Assembly: GCF_009760925.1 (NCBI RefSeq)
Contig: NZ_VRLV01000010.1
Span: 310,001 to 374,000, forward strand
Reading direction: 5' to 3'
Length of the DNA: 64,000 nucleotides
DNA from: Nonomuraea typhae
GTDB taxonomy: Bacteria; Actinomycetota; Actinomycetes; Streptosporangiales; Streptosporangiaceae
Part shown: one piece after another, positions 16,154 to 22,712 of the stretch
How positions within the stretch are numbered: the first letter of the stretch is position 1
Layout: each line of letters begins with the position of its first letter
Position numbers and translations under genes: made by a program
The notes under the pieces: generated by a model
Databases searched by the model: none
What the model saw: the letters and a program-made list of their open reading frames with translations, nothing else
Told to the model about the DNA's origin: nothing

Positions 16154-18544
16154 ATGGATGATCGGCTGGGTGACTACTGGCTGGGCGTCCGACTCGGGGG
16201 CCGCACCGTCGAGGCGTACGACGGGACGGGGATGCGCCACGCCCTCACCCTGTGCGTCCCGCCCGAGGACGCCGAGCCTCTGCGCCGCGTGAAGAGCCTC
16301 CACGTGGCCGCGATCGTCGAGATCGCCGGCACCTACCTCGTCAGCCAGTACGTCGAGGGCCGCAGCCTGCGCCACACCGTCGAGGAGCACGGCCCCTACC
16401 GTCACGACGACCTCTACCGGCTGGCCGCCGCCACCGCGACCGCGCTGGCCGCCATCCACGAGGCCGGCGCGGTGCACGGCGCGCTCGACCCCGGCGCCGT
16501 CGTCCTCACCGGCGACGGCCCCCGCCTGGTCGGCCTCGGCACCGGCGCCGATCGCGAACCCGCCTGCGACGTGCGCGCCTGGGGACAGGTGCTGCTGTTC
16601 GCCGCCGGCGACAGGGCCGCGCTGGAGCCCGCCCTGGCCGAACTCGTCACCGCCGCGCTCAACCCCGATCCGGACCGCCGCCCGGGCGCCCGCCAGCTCC
16701 TGATGTCCCTGCTGGACCAGCCGCAGTCGCAGCAGGGCCGATTACTCCCGCCCGAGCCGGTGGCCGACCCGCCGCTCGGGACGCGCGCCGAGCAGCTCTA
16801 CGCCGGGCTGAGCCGGGCCGAGCAGGAGCTCGTCCCCGAAGTGCTGCTCCGGCTCGTGGGCATGGACGAACACGGCGACGACAGCCGGCTGCAGGTCGCG
16901 CGGGCCGAGCTCGTGGCCGGGCGCACGCCGGAGCAGGCCGCCGCGATCGAGCGCGTGCTCGAGGTGTACGGCGCGGCCGCGCTGCTGACCGGCGACGGCG
17001 ACACGGTGACCATGGGCTGCGGGGCGCTCCTGCGGGCCTGGCCACGGCTGCACGAATGGCTCGACGCCGACCGCGAGGGGCTGGCCGTACACCGGGAGCT
17101 GGCGCGGGCGACGCGGCGGTGGGAGAGCGGCGGGCGGCGCGCGGCGGACCTGCTCCACGACGGCACCCTGGACCGCGCGCTGGCCTGGGCGGCGACCGGG
17201 CGCAGGCACGTCACGCTGAGCCGCGAGGAGCAGGAGTTCCTCGACGCCGGGCTGGCGTCGGGCCGGCGCAGAGGCCGGCGGCGCTGGCTGATCTCCGCGC
17301 TGGTCGCCACGGCCGTGCTCGTGGCCGCGACCTGGCTGTACGGCAGCGCCCAGGACCAGGTTGACGAGGCGATGGCCCAGCTCGCGGCCACCAGGGCGGA
17401 GGCGCTCAGGCCGAGCGACCCGGCGCTGGCCCGCAAGCTCAGCTTCACCGCGTGGGCGCTGGCCCCGGTGCCCGAGGCGCGGCGGCAACTGGCCAAGTCC
17501 GGCAGCGACCCGGTGCTCGCCTCCTTCACCGACCCGACGGCCACCGAGCGCTCGCTGCACGCGCTGAGCGCCGACGGCCGGCGGCTGGCCGCGCTGACCG
17601 ACGGCGAGGTGCGCATCTTCGACACGCGCACCGGCGAGCTGGTCAGGCAGGCGACCGGGCCGCCGGAGAAGATCCGGGCGATGGCCTGGTCCCCCCTGGG
17701 CCGGGAGCTGACCATGGTCGGCAGCGAGTACACCTACACCTGGGACACCACGCTGAACCCCGACGTGACCGAGAACGACTACGCCGTCGAGAGCGTGCGG
17801 CCGATGGTCAAGCGCGGGCTGACCCAGCCGGGGCGGCACACGGTCTGGTACAGCCCGGGCGGCGGCTTCCTGTTCGCCGAGGGCAGCGAGTACGGCGAGC
17901 GCTGGGCGTGGGATCTCAGCCGGGGGGCGGAGGCGTTCTCCGGCCGCTCGGTGGTCGTGGGCCCGGACGACCGGCGGGTGCTGGAGTTCAACGGCCGCCA
18001 CTCGAAGATCCACGACCTGCGCACCGGCCGCAGCGGCCCGGCGCCGTGGCTGGAGCGCATGCCGCAGGACTACACCGCCTTCAGCCCGGACGGCTCGCGG
18101 GTGGCGATCGCCGGGGAGGACGGGATCCAGCTCTACGACCTGACCGGGGTGCCGATCCTCCAGGCGCCCCTGCAGCCCTCCCCCGGCACGCTGCGCTTCA
18201 GCGCCGACGGCAGGTACCTGGCCAGCACCGACAGCGACCGGGTGCGCGTGTGGCGGATGGGCGAGCCCACGCTCACGGTCGACCGCCAGGTGCCGCTGAC
18301 CGGCGGGGACCGGCCGGTGCAGGCCGTCTTCGACCCCTCGGGCACGACCGTGATGGTCCTGGCCGGGCGCGGGACGGTGCTGACGATCGCGGCCGACGGG
18401 AGCCGGCGGCCCGTGCCGGACAAGGAGGCGGCCGCTGCCGTCTGCGCCTCCTCCGGGGGGCTCACGCCTGCGGAGTGGGCCCGGCAGCTTCCCGATCTGC
18501 CTTATCGGGATCTGTGCGCGAACCGGCCCGGGTATCCGTACTGA
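16154..18544 (+). CDS. degenerate pseudokinase / winged-helix / TM / WD40 protein (paralogue B)
   Basis: A 796-residue membrane protein and the most degenerate of the three kinase/WD40 paralogues. The fold is recognisable (LGDYWLGVRLG, YLVSQYVEGRSLRHTVEEHGPY, VHGALDPGAVVL), but the glycine loop is collapsed, the HRD is HGA, and DFG is replaced by GLG. No ATP-dependent catalysis is expected. Then come the nSTAND1-like module (LRAWPRLHEWLDADREGLAVH), a membrane helix at about 378-397 and a WD40 region. The C-terminus carries the shared tail (AAVCASSGGLTPAEW ... YRDLC). Codon 197 (16742-16744) is TTA. The last 83 bases overlap the convergent TetR gene. The pseudokinase may act as a binding or scaffold domain. 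Confidence 0.82.
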   Translation: MDDRLGDYWLGVRLGGRTVEAYDGTGMRHALTLCVPPEDAEPLRRVKSLHVAAIVEIAGTYLVSQYVEGRSLRHTVEEHGPYRHDDLYRLAAATATALAAIHEAGAVHGALDPGAVVLTGDGPRLVGLGTGADREPACDVRAWGQVLLFAAGDRAALEPALAELVTAALNPDPDRRPGARQLLMSLLDQPQSQQGRLLPPEPVADPPLGTRAEQLYAGLSRAEQELVPEVLLRLVGMDEHGDDSRLQVARAELVAGRTPEQAAAIERVLEVYGAAALLTGDGDTVTMGCGALLRAWPRLHEWLDADREGLAVHRELARATRRWESGGRRAADLLHDGTLDRALAWAATGRRHVTLSREEQEFLDAGLASGRRRGRRRWLISALVATAVLVAATWLYGSAQDQVDEAMAQLAATRAEALRPSDPALARKLSFTAWALAPVPEARRQLAKSGSDPVLASFTDPTATERSLHALSADGRRLAALTDGEVRIFDTRTGELVRQATGPPEKIRAMAWSPLGRELTMVGSEYTYTWDTTLNPDVTENDYAVESVRPMVKRGLTQPGRHTVWYSPGGGFLFAEGSEYGERWAWDLSRGAEAFSGRSVVVGPDDRRVLEFNGRHSKIHDLRTGRSGPAPWLERMPQDYTAFSPDGSRVAIAGEDGIQLYDLTGVPILQAPLQPSPGTLRFSADGRYLASTDSDRVRVWRMGEPTLTVDRQVPLTGGDRPVQAVFDPSGTTVMVLAGRGTVLTIAADGSRRPVPDKEAAAAVCASSGGLTPAEWARQLPDLPYRDLCANRPGYPY

Positions 18545-19079
18545 GCATGCCGCGGAGGAGCTCCTCGATGCCCTGGCGCAGGTTCTCGAAGGAGGGGATC
18601 TCGCCGGCTCCGGCCAGGGCGTCGAACATGACGCCTTCGGCGTAGGCGATGAGCTGGCGGCCGTGCCGTACCGGATCGGGTGAGCCGAGGGCGGCGACCA
18701 GGGCCACGGCGGGGTCGCGGAACTGGACGCCGGTGCGGTCGTAGATTCGGCGGAGTTCGGGGCGGCGGGTGGCCTCCAGTGCCAGCTCGAAGCGGGCCAG
18801 CGTGCGGCGGCTGTCCTGGAGCTGCTTCTGGAGGGCGACGGCGATCAGGGTGATCGGGTCGTCTTGGGCGTCCATGAACGCCTCGAAGACCTCGCGTTCC
18901 AGGATGGTCAGCCGGGTCAGGGTGAGCTCCAGGAGCGCGGCGCGGGTGCGGGCGAGGTTCGAGGTGGAGCCCGGGGGCAGCCCGGCGGCCTCGTCCACGG
19001 CGCGGTGGGTCAGGCCGCGCATGCCCACCTCGGCGAGCAGGGTGATGGCGGTCTCCGCGATGAGCTCGGATCTGGTCAC
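18462..19079 (-). CDS. TetR-family regulator of the divergent FAD monooxygenase
   Basis: A 205-residue repressor. The DNA-binding domain is AETAITLLAEVGMRGLTHRAVDEAAGLPPGSTSN, split between helices 1-3, with the LARTRAALLE that follows; the rest is helical. The start is a GTG at 19079. Three copies of the palindrome ACTAC-N4-GTAGT fill the 80-base gap to the monooxygenase gene, so it very likely controls itself and that gene. The C-terminus (DTRAGSRTDPDKADREAAG) is read in the 83 bases that overlap the pseudokinase gene on the other strand. The effector is probably the monooxygenase substrate. Confidence 0.87.
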   Translation of the reverse strand: MTRSELIAETAITLLAEVGMRGLTHRAVDEAAGLPPGSTSNLARTRAALLELTLTRLTILEREVFEAFMDAQDDPITLIAVALQKQLQDSRRTLARFELALEATRRPELRRIYDRTGVQFRDPAVALVAALGSPDPVRHGRQLIAYAEGVMFDALAGAGEIPSFENLRQGIEELLRGMLSTDTRAGSRTDPDKADREAAGPTPQA

Positions 19080-19088
19080 CCGGCCGAT

Positions 19089-19149
19089 ACTACGCTTGTA
19101 GTGCCGACTACATCTGTAGTAGCGTCGCGAGGGAAACTACAGGCGTAGT
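19089..19149. promoter_or_regulatory. three copies of a TetR operator in a divergent promoter
   Basis: ACTAC-N4-GTAGT occurs at 19089-19102, 19107-19120 and 19136-19149, each with perfect 5-bp arms and a different 4-base spacer (GCTT, ATCT, AGGC). Centres are 18 and 29 bp apart. The first sits 10 bases from the TetR start, and the last touches the ribosome site of the monooxygenase (AGGAG at 19151). Confidence 0.85.
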
Positions 19150-19160
19150 GAGGAGTGGGC

Positions 19161-20321
19161 ATGCCCAGGGCAGTGGTGATCGGCGGCGGGGTGGGCGGCT
19201 TGAGCGCGGGCGTGGCGCTCAGCCGGAGGGGCTGGGAGGTGACCGTGCTGGAGCGGGCCACGGCCCTGGAGAACGTCGGCTCCGGGCTGGCGCTGGCCCC
19301 CAACGCGCTGCGCGCGCTCGACACCGTGGGACTCGGGGACCCGGTGCGGGAGCTGGCCCGCGTCCAGGGAACGGCGGGGCTGCGCCGCCCGGACGGGCGC
19401 TGGCTGTCGCGGACCTCGCAGGAGCGCGCCCGCGCCCGCTACGGCGACGGCGTCGTGCTCATGCGCCGCCGCATTCTCGTGGACCTGCTGGCCGACGCGC
19501 TCGACCGGCGCAACCTCCGCCTGGGCGCCGAGGTGACCGAGCTCGACCCCGGCAGCGGCACCGTCGGGACCGAGGCGGAGACGTTCCGGGCCGACCTGGT
19601 CGTCGCGGCCGACGGCATCCACTCGCGCACCCGGCGCCGGATCTTCCCCGGGCATCCGGACCCCGTCTACTCGGGGGTCACGGCCTGGCGCGGGCTGCTT
19701 CCCAGGCCGGCGGGCCACGCCCTGCAGAGCGTCGAGACCTGGGGCGCCGGGCTGGTCTGGGGCACCCACCAACTCGCCGGCGACCTCGCCTACTTCTACG
19801 CCACCGACCTGGCGGAACCCGGCACGCGCGCCGGCGACGAGCGGGCCGAGCTGCTGCGCCGCTTCGGCGGCTGGCACGATCCGATCCCCGCGCTGCTGGC
19901 GGCCGTGGACCCGGAGGCGATCCTGCGCAACGACGTGTATTACCAGGCCACGCCGCTGCCCCGCCTGCACCACGGCCGGGTGGCCCTGCTGGGCGACGCC
20001 GCCCACGCGATGACGCCGAACCTCGGGCAGGGCGCCTGCCAGGCGATCGAGGACGCCGTGGTGCTCGCCCACCACGCCGGCGGCGACCTGGCCGGCTACA
20101 GCGCGGCGCGGCTGCGGCGCACGGCCGGCGTCGTCCGCACGTCCATGAGGATCTGCCGGGCCACCAAGCTCCGCCATCCGCTCGCCACCGGCCTGCGCGA
20201 CCTGGGCATGATGGCCGCCGGGCGGCTCAGCCCAGATCTGATGTTGCGGGCAATGGACGAGGTTCTGGACTGGCGGCCACCGGTTTCTTCGAATGGTCGG
20301 GCGCCAGCCGGCCGAGGGTGA
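19161..20321 (+). CDS. FAD-dependent aromatic-ring-type monooxygenase
   Basis: A 386-residue flavoprotein hydroxylase of the PHBH/salicylate-hydroxylase class. The ADP-binding motif is VVIGGGVGGLSAGVAL near the N-terminus; the second FAD motif GDAAHAMTPNLGQGACQAIEDA is clear near residue 280; and the DG motif appears as VVAADGIHSRTRR. It would use NAD(P)H and O2 to hydroxylate or epoxidise a small molecule, perhaps a xenobiotic or antibiotic. The ATG at 19161 is preferred because AGGAG lies 5 bases before it; a GTG at 19155 is in frame. The 3' end overlaps the convergent transporter gene by 95 bases. Expression should be repressed by the divergent TetR. Confidence 0.88.
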   Translation: MPRAVVIGGGVGGLSAGVALSRRGWEVTVLERATALENVGSGLALAPNALRALDTVGLGDPVRELARVQGTAGLRRPDGRWLSRTSQERARARYGDGVVLMRRRILVDLLADALDRRNLRLGAEVTELDPGSGTVGTEAETFRADLVVAADGIHSRTRRRIFPGHPDPVYSGVTAWRGLLPRPAGHALQSVETWGAGLVWGTHQLAGDLAYFYATDLAEPGTRAGDERAELLRRFGGWHDPIPALLAAVDPEAILRNDVYYQATPLPRLHHGRVALLGDAAHAMTPNLGQGACQAIEDAVVLAHHAGGDLAGYSAARLRRTAGVVRTSMRICRATKLRHPLATGLRDLGMMAAGRLSPDLMLRAMDEVLDWRPPVSSNGRAPAGRG

Positions 20322-21120
20322 TCGTGCCGCCGATGGTCAGCGCGGCGGCGACGAGCGCAGGGACCGCGGTCGAGGCGCTGGTCGGCAGCGGCTCACCGAG
20401 CAGCACCGCGCCGGCCAGCACCGAGGTGATCGGGTCGACCACCTGGACGCCCGCGTAGGCGATGCCGAAATAGCCGACCGCGTACGACTTCTGCAGCAGC
20501 ACCACGGCACACACGAGCAGGGTCGGCACCGCCAGCGTGAACCAGTGGATCAGCCTGCTCCAGTCGCCCTCCATGCCGCCGCCGACCACGCGCACGAACG
20601 TGGACACGCTGGCCGTGACCACCCCCGCCCCCACGGACAGCAGCAGCGCCTTGTTCGCTCCGTGCACCCTCCTGGCGGCCACCTGGGTGACCAGCACGAC
20701 GGCCCCGATCACCGCGATGAAGCCCAGCGCCGCCGGGGTGCCCAGCCGCGGCGTCACGTGCTGCTGGGGCACCAGCAGCATCAGCCACAGCAGCCCGACC
20801 GCGACCGCGATCGAGCCGAAGATCTCCGCCTTGTACGGCTTGCGCCCGTACATGAACGCCGCCAGCGGCACCGCGAACACCAGCGTCGCCACGCTGATCG
20901 GCTGCACGACCACCAGCGGCGCGAAGCTCAGCGCCACCGCGTGCAGGCAGGCGCCGGTGAATCCGATGACCCCGCCGATCCACCAGCGCGGCCGTTTCAT
21001 CAGCTTGAGCGTCGCGCCCTGGGCAACCGCCTCATACTGCTGCAGTGCCGCGCCGAGCGCGTATCCCAATGCCCCTGCCAGAGCAATCGCCAGACCGACC
21101 CACGTCATGGGCGCCCGCAC
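20227..21120 (-). CDS. DMT-superfamily membrane transporter, NIPA-like
   Basis: A 297-residue integral membrane protein with about nine to ten hydrophobic helices, related to the DMT superfamily and to NIPA/EamA-like proteins (ALGYALGAALQQYEAV, then APLVVVQPISVATLVFAVPL, and DPITSVLAGAVLLGEPLP at the end). The Q-P/D-P-heralded helices and the GEPLP loop are typical of this group, whose substrates are often unknown. The start is GTG at 21120, with AAAGG about 12 bases upstream; an ATG at 21108 begins directly at the first helix and is a good alternative. The C-terminal tail is read in the 95 bases that overlap the monooxygenase gene. Confidence 0.82.
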   Translation of the reverse strand: MRAPMTWVGLAIALAGALGYALGAALQQYEAVAQGATLKLMKRPRWWIGGVIGFTGACLHAVALSFAPLVVVQPISVATLVFAVPLAAFMYGRKPYKAEIFGSIAVAVGLLWLMLLVPQQHVTPRLGTPAALGFIAVIGAVVLVTQVAARRVHGANKALLLSVGAGVVTASVSTFVRVVGGGMEGDWSRLIHWFTLAVPTLLVCAVVLLQKSYAVGYFGIAYAGVQVVDPITSVLAGAVLLGEPLPTSASTAVPALVAAALTIGGTITLGRLAPDHSKKPVAASPEPRPLPATSDLG

Positions 21121-21187
21121 AGGCGCATGGAACCTTTCAAGAGCATTGACCCAGCTTATGGCCCGGTGTCCGCTCCCGGATCAGTCT

Positions 21188-21589
21188 TTAGGAGGAGGGG
21201 CACACGCAAAAGAGATGCCCTTCGGGATCCTGCAGGACCACCCAGCGCGTCCCCTCGTCCGTCACACCCGGCTGGAACGCGGGCCTGGTGGCCCCCAGCG
21301 CCACGTACTCCCCGACCGCCTTCTCCACGTCCGGCACCCGGAAATCGAAGTGGAACTGCTTGTCCGGGCTGGGCCAGGAGACCGGCTTGCGGTCGGGGAC
21401 GCGGCCGAAGTAGATGCTGACCGTACCGTCGCCGACGGCCGCGTACTCGTCCTCGGAGTACTGGATCTCGAAGCCGAGGACCTGGTGATAGAACGCGGCG
21501 AGCTTCTTCGGCTCGGCGCAGTCGAGCGTGATGGCCAGGAGGCTGGCTTTCGTCGTCATGTCCGTCATGGTGTCAGCCATACCTGCCAT
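21188..21589 (-). CDS. VOC-superfamily (glyoxalase/dioxygenase fold) protein
   Basis: A 133-residue protein of the vicinal oxygen chelate fold. Paired beta-alpha-beta motifs are visible: LLAITLDCAEPKKLAAFYHQVLGFEI and HFDFRVPDVEKAVGEYVALGA, ending in WVVLQDPEGHLFCVCP. In the family a metal is held by His/Glu at the strand ends; here H near residue 85 and the E of DPEGHLFC are candidates. The function is not inferable: it may be a resistance protein, a lyase or a dioxygenase. Several ATG codons lie at the start (21589, 21580, 21568, 21559). The first is used, but the true start is uncertain. Confidence 0.83.
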   Translation of the reverse strand: MAGMADTMTDMTTKASLLAITLDCAEPKKLAAFYHQVLGFEIQYSEDEYAAVGDGTVSIYFGRVPDRKPVSWPSPDKQFHFDFRVPDVEKAVGEYVALGATRPAFQPGVTDEGTRWVVLQDPEGHLFCVCPSS

Positions 21590-21616
21590 CTCTTGTCAGG
21601 TACTAGGGTGAGCCTC

Positions 21617-21658
21617 GTGCATCGGAATCCGATCTGCTCCCCGCCGCCCGCGCGCTAG
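21617..21658 (+). CDS. putative 13-codon leader peptide of the EamA gene
   Basis: A short reading frame, GTG CAT CGG ... TAG, coding for MHRNPICSPPPAR, preceded by GGTGAG. Three consecutive proline codons, then Ala and Arg, and the stop codon fall inside the first leader hairpin (21643-21666). This is the arrangement of an attenuator, in which ribosome position decides which RNA stem forms. Poly-proline stalling could be part of the sensor. No homology was checked. Confidence 0.42.
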   Translation: MHRNPICSPPPAR

Positions 21659-21742
21659 CGGGCGGCCGATCTCCCGATTTTTCCGGACCTCGGTGGTTCC
21701 GGTGGTGATGGCTGCCCGCCCACGGGCCCCCTTTTCACCACC
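21643..21742 (+). promoter_or_regulatory. structured 5' leader (candidate attenuator) of the EamA transporter
   Basis: Between the divergent VOC gene and the transporter the RNA can form: a 9-bp perfect stem (21643-21651 with 21658-21666) over the leader-peptide stop; a small stem CCGGA/TCCGG (21683-21687 with 21698-21702); a stem GCCCG/CGGGC (21714-21718 with 21723-21727) inside a larger GGTGGTGA/TCACCACC stem (21701-21708 with 21735-21742). The second and last compete for 21701-21702. The transporter ribosome site GGAGAG is at 21753-21758. It matches no riboswitch class I recognise. Confidence 0.5.
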
Positions 21743-21765
21743 TCCCCGATCCGGAGAGATCATCC

Positions 21766-22620
21766 ATGCACCCGATTTCCGCGCGCCGTGGCGCGGTGTA
21801 CGCCTCCATCGCCGCGGCGGCCTGGGGCACCGGCGGTGCCGCCGGCTCCCTGCTGTTCGCCTCGCTCGACCCCGTGGCCGTCTCCTTCTGGCGCCACCTC
21901 CTCGGCGCCGCCTTCCTCCTGCCGTTCCTCCTGCGCCGCCCCCTGATCCGCGCCAGGGGCTGGGCCGGGCACGTGCTGATCGTCGGCGCGGGCATGGCCG
22001 TCTACCAGGCCGCCTACTTCACCGCCATCGCCGAGTCCGGCATCGCTCTGGCCACCGTCGTGACCATGGGCGCCACGCCGGTCTTCACCGCCCTCGGCGG
22101 CAGGCTCCTGCTGGGCGAGCGCCTCGGGCGAGCCGGCGCGGGCGCGATGGCCGCCGCGATCACCGGGCTCGTCCTGCTCACCGGCCTCAGCCACGCGGGC
22201 ACCGGCGCCGGCGTCACCTGGTCGCTCCTCTCCGGCCTCGGGTACGCGGGCGTCACCCTGTACTCCCGGCGCCACCACGGCGACCCGGAGGCGACCGCGG
22301 TCGGCGGATTCGCGGTGGCCGCGCTCTGCCTCCTGCCGTTCGCGCTGGCCGGCGGCATCCTGCCGGAGTTCACCCTGCTGTCGGCCGGGGCGCTGCTCTT
22401 CCTGGGCGCGGTGCCGACGGCCCTGGCCTACGGGTTGTTCTTCCGTTCCCTGACCGCGCTCAAGGCTACGACGGTCTCGGTCATCTCGCTGGGCGAGGCG
22501 GCCGGCGCGGCCCTGCTCGGCGTCGTTCTGTTCGGGGAACGGCTGACTCCTCTGGCCTGGTCGGGAGGGCTTCTCTTGCTGGGCGCGGTCGTGGTTCTGA
22601 CCGTGCACGGGCAAAGGTGA
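21766..22620 (+). CDS. EamA/DMT-family exporter
   Basis: A 284-residue, ten-helix drug/metabolite transporter made of two EamA repeats. The first repeat has AAAAWGTGGAAGSLLF and FWRHLLGAAFLLPFLL, then TVVTMGATPVFTALGGRLLLGERLG; the second ends with SVISLGEAAGAALLGVVLFGERL. The GER(L) motif closes each half, as expected. Substrates of the family include amino acids, metabolites and drugs. The start is ATG at 21766 with GGAGAG 7 bases before it. The preceding leader with its short peptide suggests control by attenuation. A strong terminator follows directly, so the gene is monocistronic. Confidence 0.88.
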   Translation: MHPISARRGAVYASIAAAAWGTGGAAGSLLFASLDPVAVSFWRHLLGAAFLLPFLLRRPLIRARGWAGHVLIVGAGMAVYQAAYFTAIAESGIALATVVTMGATPVFTALGGRLLLGERLGRAGAGAMAAAITGLVLLTGLSHAGTGAGVTWSLLSGLGYAGVTLYSRRHHGDPEATAVGGFAVAALCLLPFALAGGILPEFTLLSAGALLFLGAVPTALAYGLFFRSLTALKATTVSVISLGEAAGAALLGVVLFGERLTPLAWSGGLLLLGAVVVLTVHGQR

Positions 22621-22624
22621 GTTA

Positions 22625-22664
22625 GGGTCCGGTACGGCGGTGCCTGCCGTACCGGACCCCTTTT
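22625..22664 (+). terminator. strong intrinsic terminator after the EamA gene
   Basis: A perfect 14-bp stem (22625-22638 with 22646-22659), a 7-base loop, then C and TTTT. It begins four bases after the EamA stop codon. It separates this transcript from secA2. Confidence 0.9.
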
Positions 22665-22712
22665 GGGGGCATCAGGGGGAACGGTGCCGACGGAGCGCGC
22701 GTTGGAGGAACC

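Noticed and set aside
18769..19101. Small plus-strand frames across the TetR gene
   Set aside because: They are shadows of the TetR coding sequence on the other strand and have no ribosome site.
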